The position numbers and the translations under genes were made by a program. From Bradyrhizobium sp. 190 (GTDB lineage Bacteria > Pseudomonadota > Alphaproteobacteria > Rhizobiales > Xanthobacteraceae): a stretch of DNA of 42,619 bases. This document shows positions 41,103-42,619 of the stretch, in pieces. The DNA lies in NCBI RefSeq assembly GCF_023073415.1, contig NZ_JADPJL010000076.1, positions 1-42,619 of the forward strand, written 5' to 3'. The notes beneath the pieces are model-generated. The model saw nothing but the letters and a program-made list of their open reading frames with translations. It did not search any database and was not told where the DNA came from. Each line of letters begins with the position of its first letter. Position 1 is the first letter of the stretch.

Positions 41103-41993
41103 ATGTCCCCGGTCAATCGCGCGGGGCGGCTGTCGCCGCTCGGGCTCGTCCTGCTCGCCGTCACGTCGGTCGGGTGGGGCCTCAATTTCCCGATCATGAA
41201 ACATTTGCTGACGGAATGGCCGCCTTTGTCCTCGCGAGGCCTGTGCGGCATCGCCGGCGCCGCGGCGTTGGCTCTGTTTGCGCTCGCGCGGCGGCAGAAA
41301 TTGAGCGTGCCGCGGCCGATGTGGCTGCGGTTGCTGCTGGTCTCGATGCTGACGATCGGAGGCTGGGTCGCGTTCATGGGGCTGGCGCTGTTGTGGCTCA
41401 ACGCCAGCGAGGCCGCGGTGCTCGGCACATCGATCCCGGTCTGGGTGGCGCTTCTGGCATGGCCGATCCTGGGTGAGCGGCTGTCGCAGCTGCGCGCGGT
41501 CGCGCTGACGGTAGCGCTCGCCGGCATAGCCGTGCTGATCGGTGGCAACGGCTTTGAAGCCAGCGTCGAGAAGCTGCCGGGCATCGCGTGCGCGCTGGCC
41601 GGCGCGGTATGCGTCGGCCTCGGCACCGTGCTGACCAAGCATTTTCCGTTGGCGATGCCGCCGCTGTCGCTGGCCGCCTGGCAGGTCGGGCTCGGCTGCC
41701 TGCCGATCGCGATCGTTGGGCTTGCGGTCGAGCAGCCGCAACTGGCTGCGCTGTCATACGTCGGCTGGGTGTCGCTGCTCTATATGACGCTGATCGCGTT
41801 CTGCCTTTGCTACGTGTGCTGGTTTGCCGCACTGGAACGGCTGCCGGCGGCGACCGCCTCGATTGGAACCTTGCTCGTTCCCGTCATCGGGGTGCTTGCG
41901 GCGGCAGCGATGCTGCATGAGCCGCTCGGGCTTCGCGAGGTCGCGGCGCTGGTGTTCACGCTCGGTGGCGTCGCGGTGGCGCTGCGCTCGTAA
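41103..41993 (+). CDS. DMT superfamily (EamA) transporter, paralogue B
   Basis: 296 aa with about ten transmembrane helices in two EamA repeats. It begins MSPVNRAGRLSPLGLVLLAV, then TSVGWGLNFPIMKHLLTEWP, GLALLWLNASEAAVLGTSIP, LLAWPILGERLSQ, AAWQVGLGCLPIAIVGLAVE, and ends VPVIGVLAAAAMLHEPLGLR. It is paralogous to the transporter at 34276 over its full length. Substrate unknown. The ribosome site is weak. It is divergent from the response-regulator gene. Confidence 0.87.
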   Translation: MSPVNRAGRLSPLGLVLLAVTSVGWGLNFPIMKHLLTEWPPLSSRGLCGIAGAAALALFALARRQKLSVPRPMWLRLLLVSMLTIGGWVAFMGLALLWLNASEAAVLGTSIPVWVALLAWPILGERLSQLRAVALTVALAGIAVLIGGNGFEASVEKLPGIACALAGAVCVGLGTVLTKHFPLAMPPLSLAAWQVGLGCLPIAIVGLAVEQPQLAALSYVGWVSLLYMTLIAFCLCYVCWFAALERLPAATASIGTLLVPVIGVLAAAAMLHEPLGLREVAALVFTLGGVAVALRS

Positions 41994-42005
41994 TCTTGCA
42001 ATGAA

Positions 42006-42035
42006 AAGGGCGGCGCACCGGAATGCGCCGCCCTT
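42006..42035. terminator. Intrinsic terminator between convergent genes
   Basis: AAGGGCGGCGCA (42006-42017) pairs with TGCGCCGCCCTT (42024-42035). The minus strand continues with TT, giving a T-run for the BA14K gene; it lies 12 bases past the transporter stop on the plus strand. Confidence 0.8.
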
Positions 42036-42053
42036 CGAACTTACGATATCCTG

Positions 42054-42619
42054 TTATTGCGCGGGGCAGGGGTGCCGTTGCCCGTCATAGCCGAGATAGG
42101 TTCCTGACGCCGGATCGTAGGATTTGTACCGCTGCGTGCAGTACGCCACGGCATCGTCGCCGGCCGGGGGCGCCGCGGCGACCACGCTGTCGTCGTAATA
42201 ATAGGGGTCGTTGTAATAGTAGGAGTTGTCGTAATAGCCATAGGCAGATCCGATGCCAGCACCGATCGCGAAGCCCGGCCAGAAGCCGCCGTGACGATGA
42301 CGGTGATGATGATGATGACGGCCGCCGTGCCAGCCGCCACCCGCGACGGTACCTCCGCCGACGCCGGGCCGAACAACGGCAGGTCCGCGGCCGTCCGTGC
42401 CGGCAACGACGCCAGGCCTGATGCCGCGATCACCGCCGGGTGCAACGGCCATGCCGCCACCTCTGAAGCCGCCACCGCCGCCGGGTGCAACGGCCATGCC
42501 GCCACCTCTGAAGCCGCCACCGCCGCCGGGCGCAACGGCCATGCCGCCACCTCTAAAGCCGCCACCACCGCCGGGTGCAACGGAACCACCGCCACCGCCC
42601 CTCATGCCACCGCCACGGC
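42054..42619 (-). CDS. BA14K-family secreted protein, 5' end missing
   Basis: At least 188 residues, open to the window edge; the Met at 42605 is probably internal, so the signal peptide lies outside. Gly-rich repeats (RGGGMAVAPGGGGGF) come first, then a His-rich stretch (GRHHHHHRHRHGG), a Gly/Ala hydrophobic segment (WPGFAIGAGIGSAYG), a Tyr/Asp-rich part and the BA14K ending YCTQRYKSYDPASGTYLGYD then HPC. Brucella BA14K is an immunoreactive surface protein with lectin-like activity. It ends before a strong terminator. Confidence 0.75.
   Translation of the reverse strand, partial: RGGGMRGGGGGSVAPGGGGGFRGGGMAVAPGGGGGFRGGGMAVAPGGGGGFRGGGMAVAPGGDRGIRPGVVAGTDGRGPAVVRPGVGGGTVAGGGWHGGRHHHHHRHRHGGFWPGFAIGAGIGSAYGYYDNSYYYNDPYYYDDSVVAAAPPAGDDAVAYCTQRYKSYDPASGTYLGYDGQRHPCPAQ
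42442..42576. repeat. Three tandem 45-bp units
   Basis: GCAACGGCCATGCCGCCACC returns at 42442, 42487 and 42532. Each 45-bp unit codes 15 residues (GGMAVAPGGGGGFRG); the units are nearly identical, so expansion is recent. Confidence 0.88.

Noticed and set aside
42442..42576. CRISPR-like periodic repeat
   Set aside because: 45-bp units are contiguous with no unique spacers and are coding in frame; the same applies to the 105-bp repeat at 20923.

Overview
The window looks like chromosomal DNA of a Bradyrhizobium-type alphaproteobacterium (Nitrobacteraceae). The grounds are high GC with GC-rich third codon positions, a B12-dependent class II ribonucleotide reductase (NrdJ), two DUF6894 genes, BA14K-type secreted proteins, a GapR/DUF2312 protein, several tripartite-tricarboxylate (Bug/TctC) binding proteins, and many short palindromic repeats of the kinds scattered through Bradyrhizobium genomes. 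This is inferred from content; no search was run.

Layout. 0-6.2 kb: PAP2 phosphatase, small membrane and secreted proteins, a short-chain dehydrogenase, two copies of a two-gene cassette (DUF6894 plus a short basic peptide with the motif HYMRGPGPKW) and a large Pro/Ala-rich membrane protein. 6.2-12.5 kb: an orphan terminator (possible small RNA), a Gly/Tyr-rich secreted protein, an FMN reductase, a small CxxCH secreted protein, a ketopantoate-reductase-like enzyme, a DUF5939 adenylate cyclase and an RlpA lipoprotein. 12.5-20.6 kb: hisC, pdxY, gapR, a DMT transporter, csaA, a PaiB-type regulator, a ROK (polyphosphate glucokinase-like) kinase, a Tat-exported Bug protein and an MpaB-type oxygenase. 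20.6-27.3 kb: a repeat-rich BA14K protein, a long interspersed repeat, a TAXI binding protein, a DHFR-fold reductase, an epimerase pseudogene, a second Bug gene, a truncated tRNA-Gly-like sequence, a lytic transglycosylase and the scar of a local duplication. 27.4-29.75 kb: a more AT-rich segment with two unrecognised genes, one with a HEPN-like Rx4H motif, probably acquired. 29.75-34.05 kb: nrdJ with a gene-free upstream region of about 490 bp carrying a NrdR-like box. 34.2-42.6 kb: two paralogous DMT transporters, a dinucleotide-binding enzyme, a RibD-C reductase, an HNH endonuclease, a response regulator plus hybrid CHASE3 histidine kinase, and a partial BA14K protein cut by the window end.

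Regulation and architecture. Two small-protein genes (1708 and 6422) have textbook general-stress-response EcfG promoters (GGAAC-N17-CGTT), and a third (4111) has a near match. A perfect 17-bp inverted repeat lies between the divergent genes at 9603 and 9761. Palindromic REP-like elements sit at the 3' ends of many genes and in at least four cases supply the stop codon. No intact insertion sequence, prophage or CRISPR array is visible. The least explained parts are the nrdJ leader, the AT-rich HEPN-like segment, the duplicated DUF6894 cassettes and the 38-bp palindrome.
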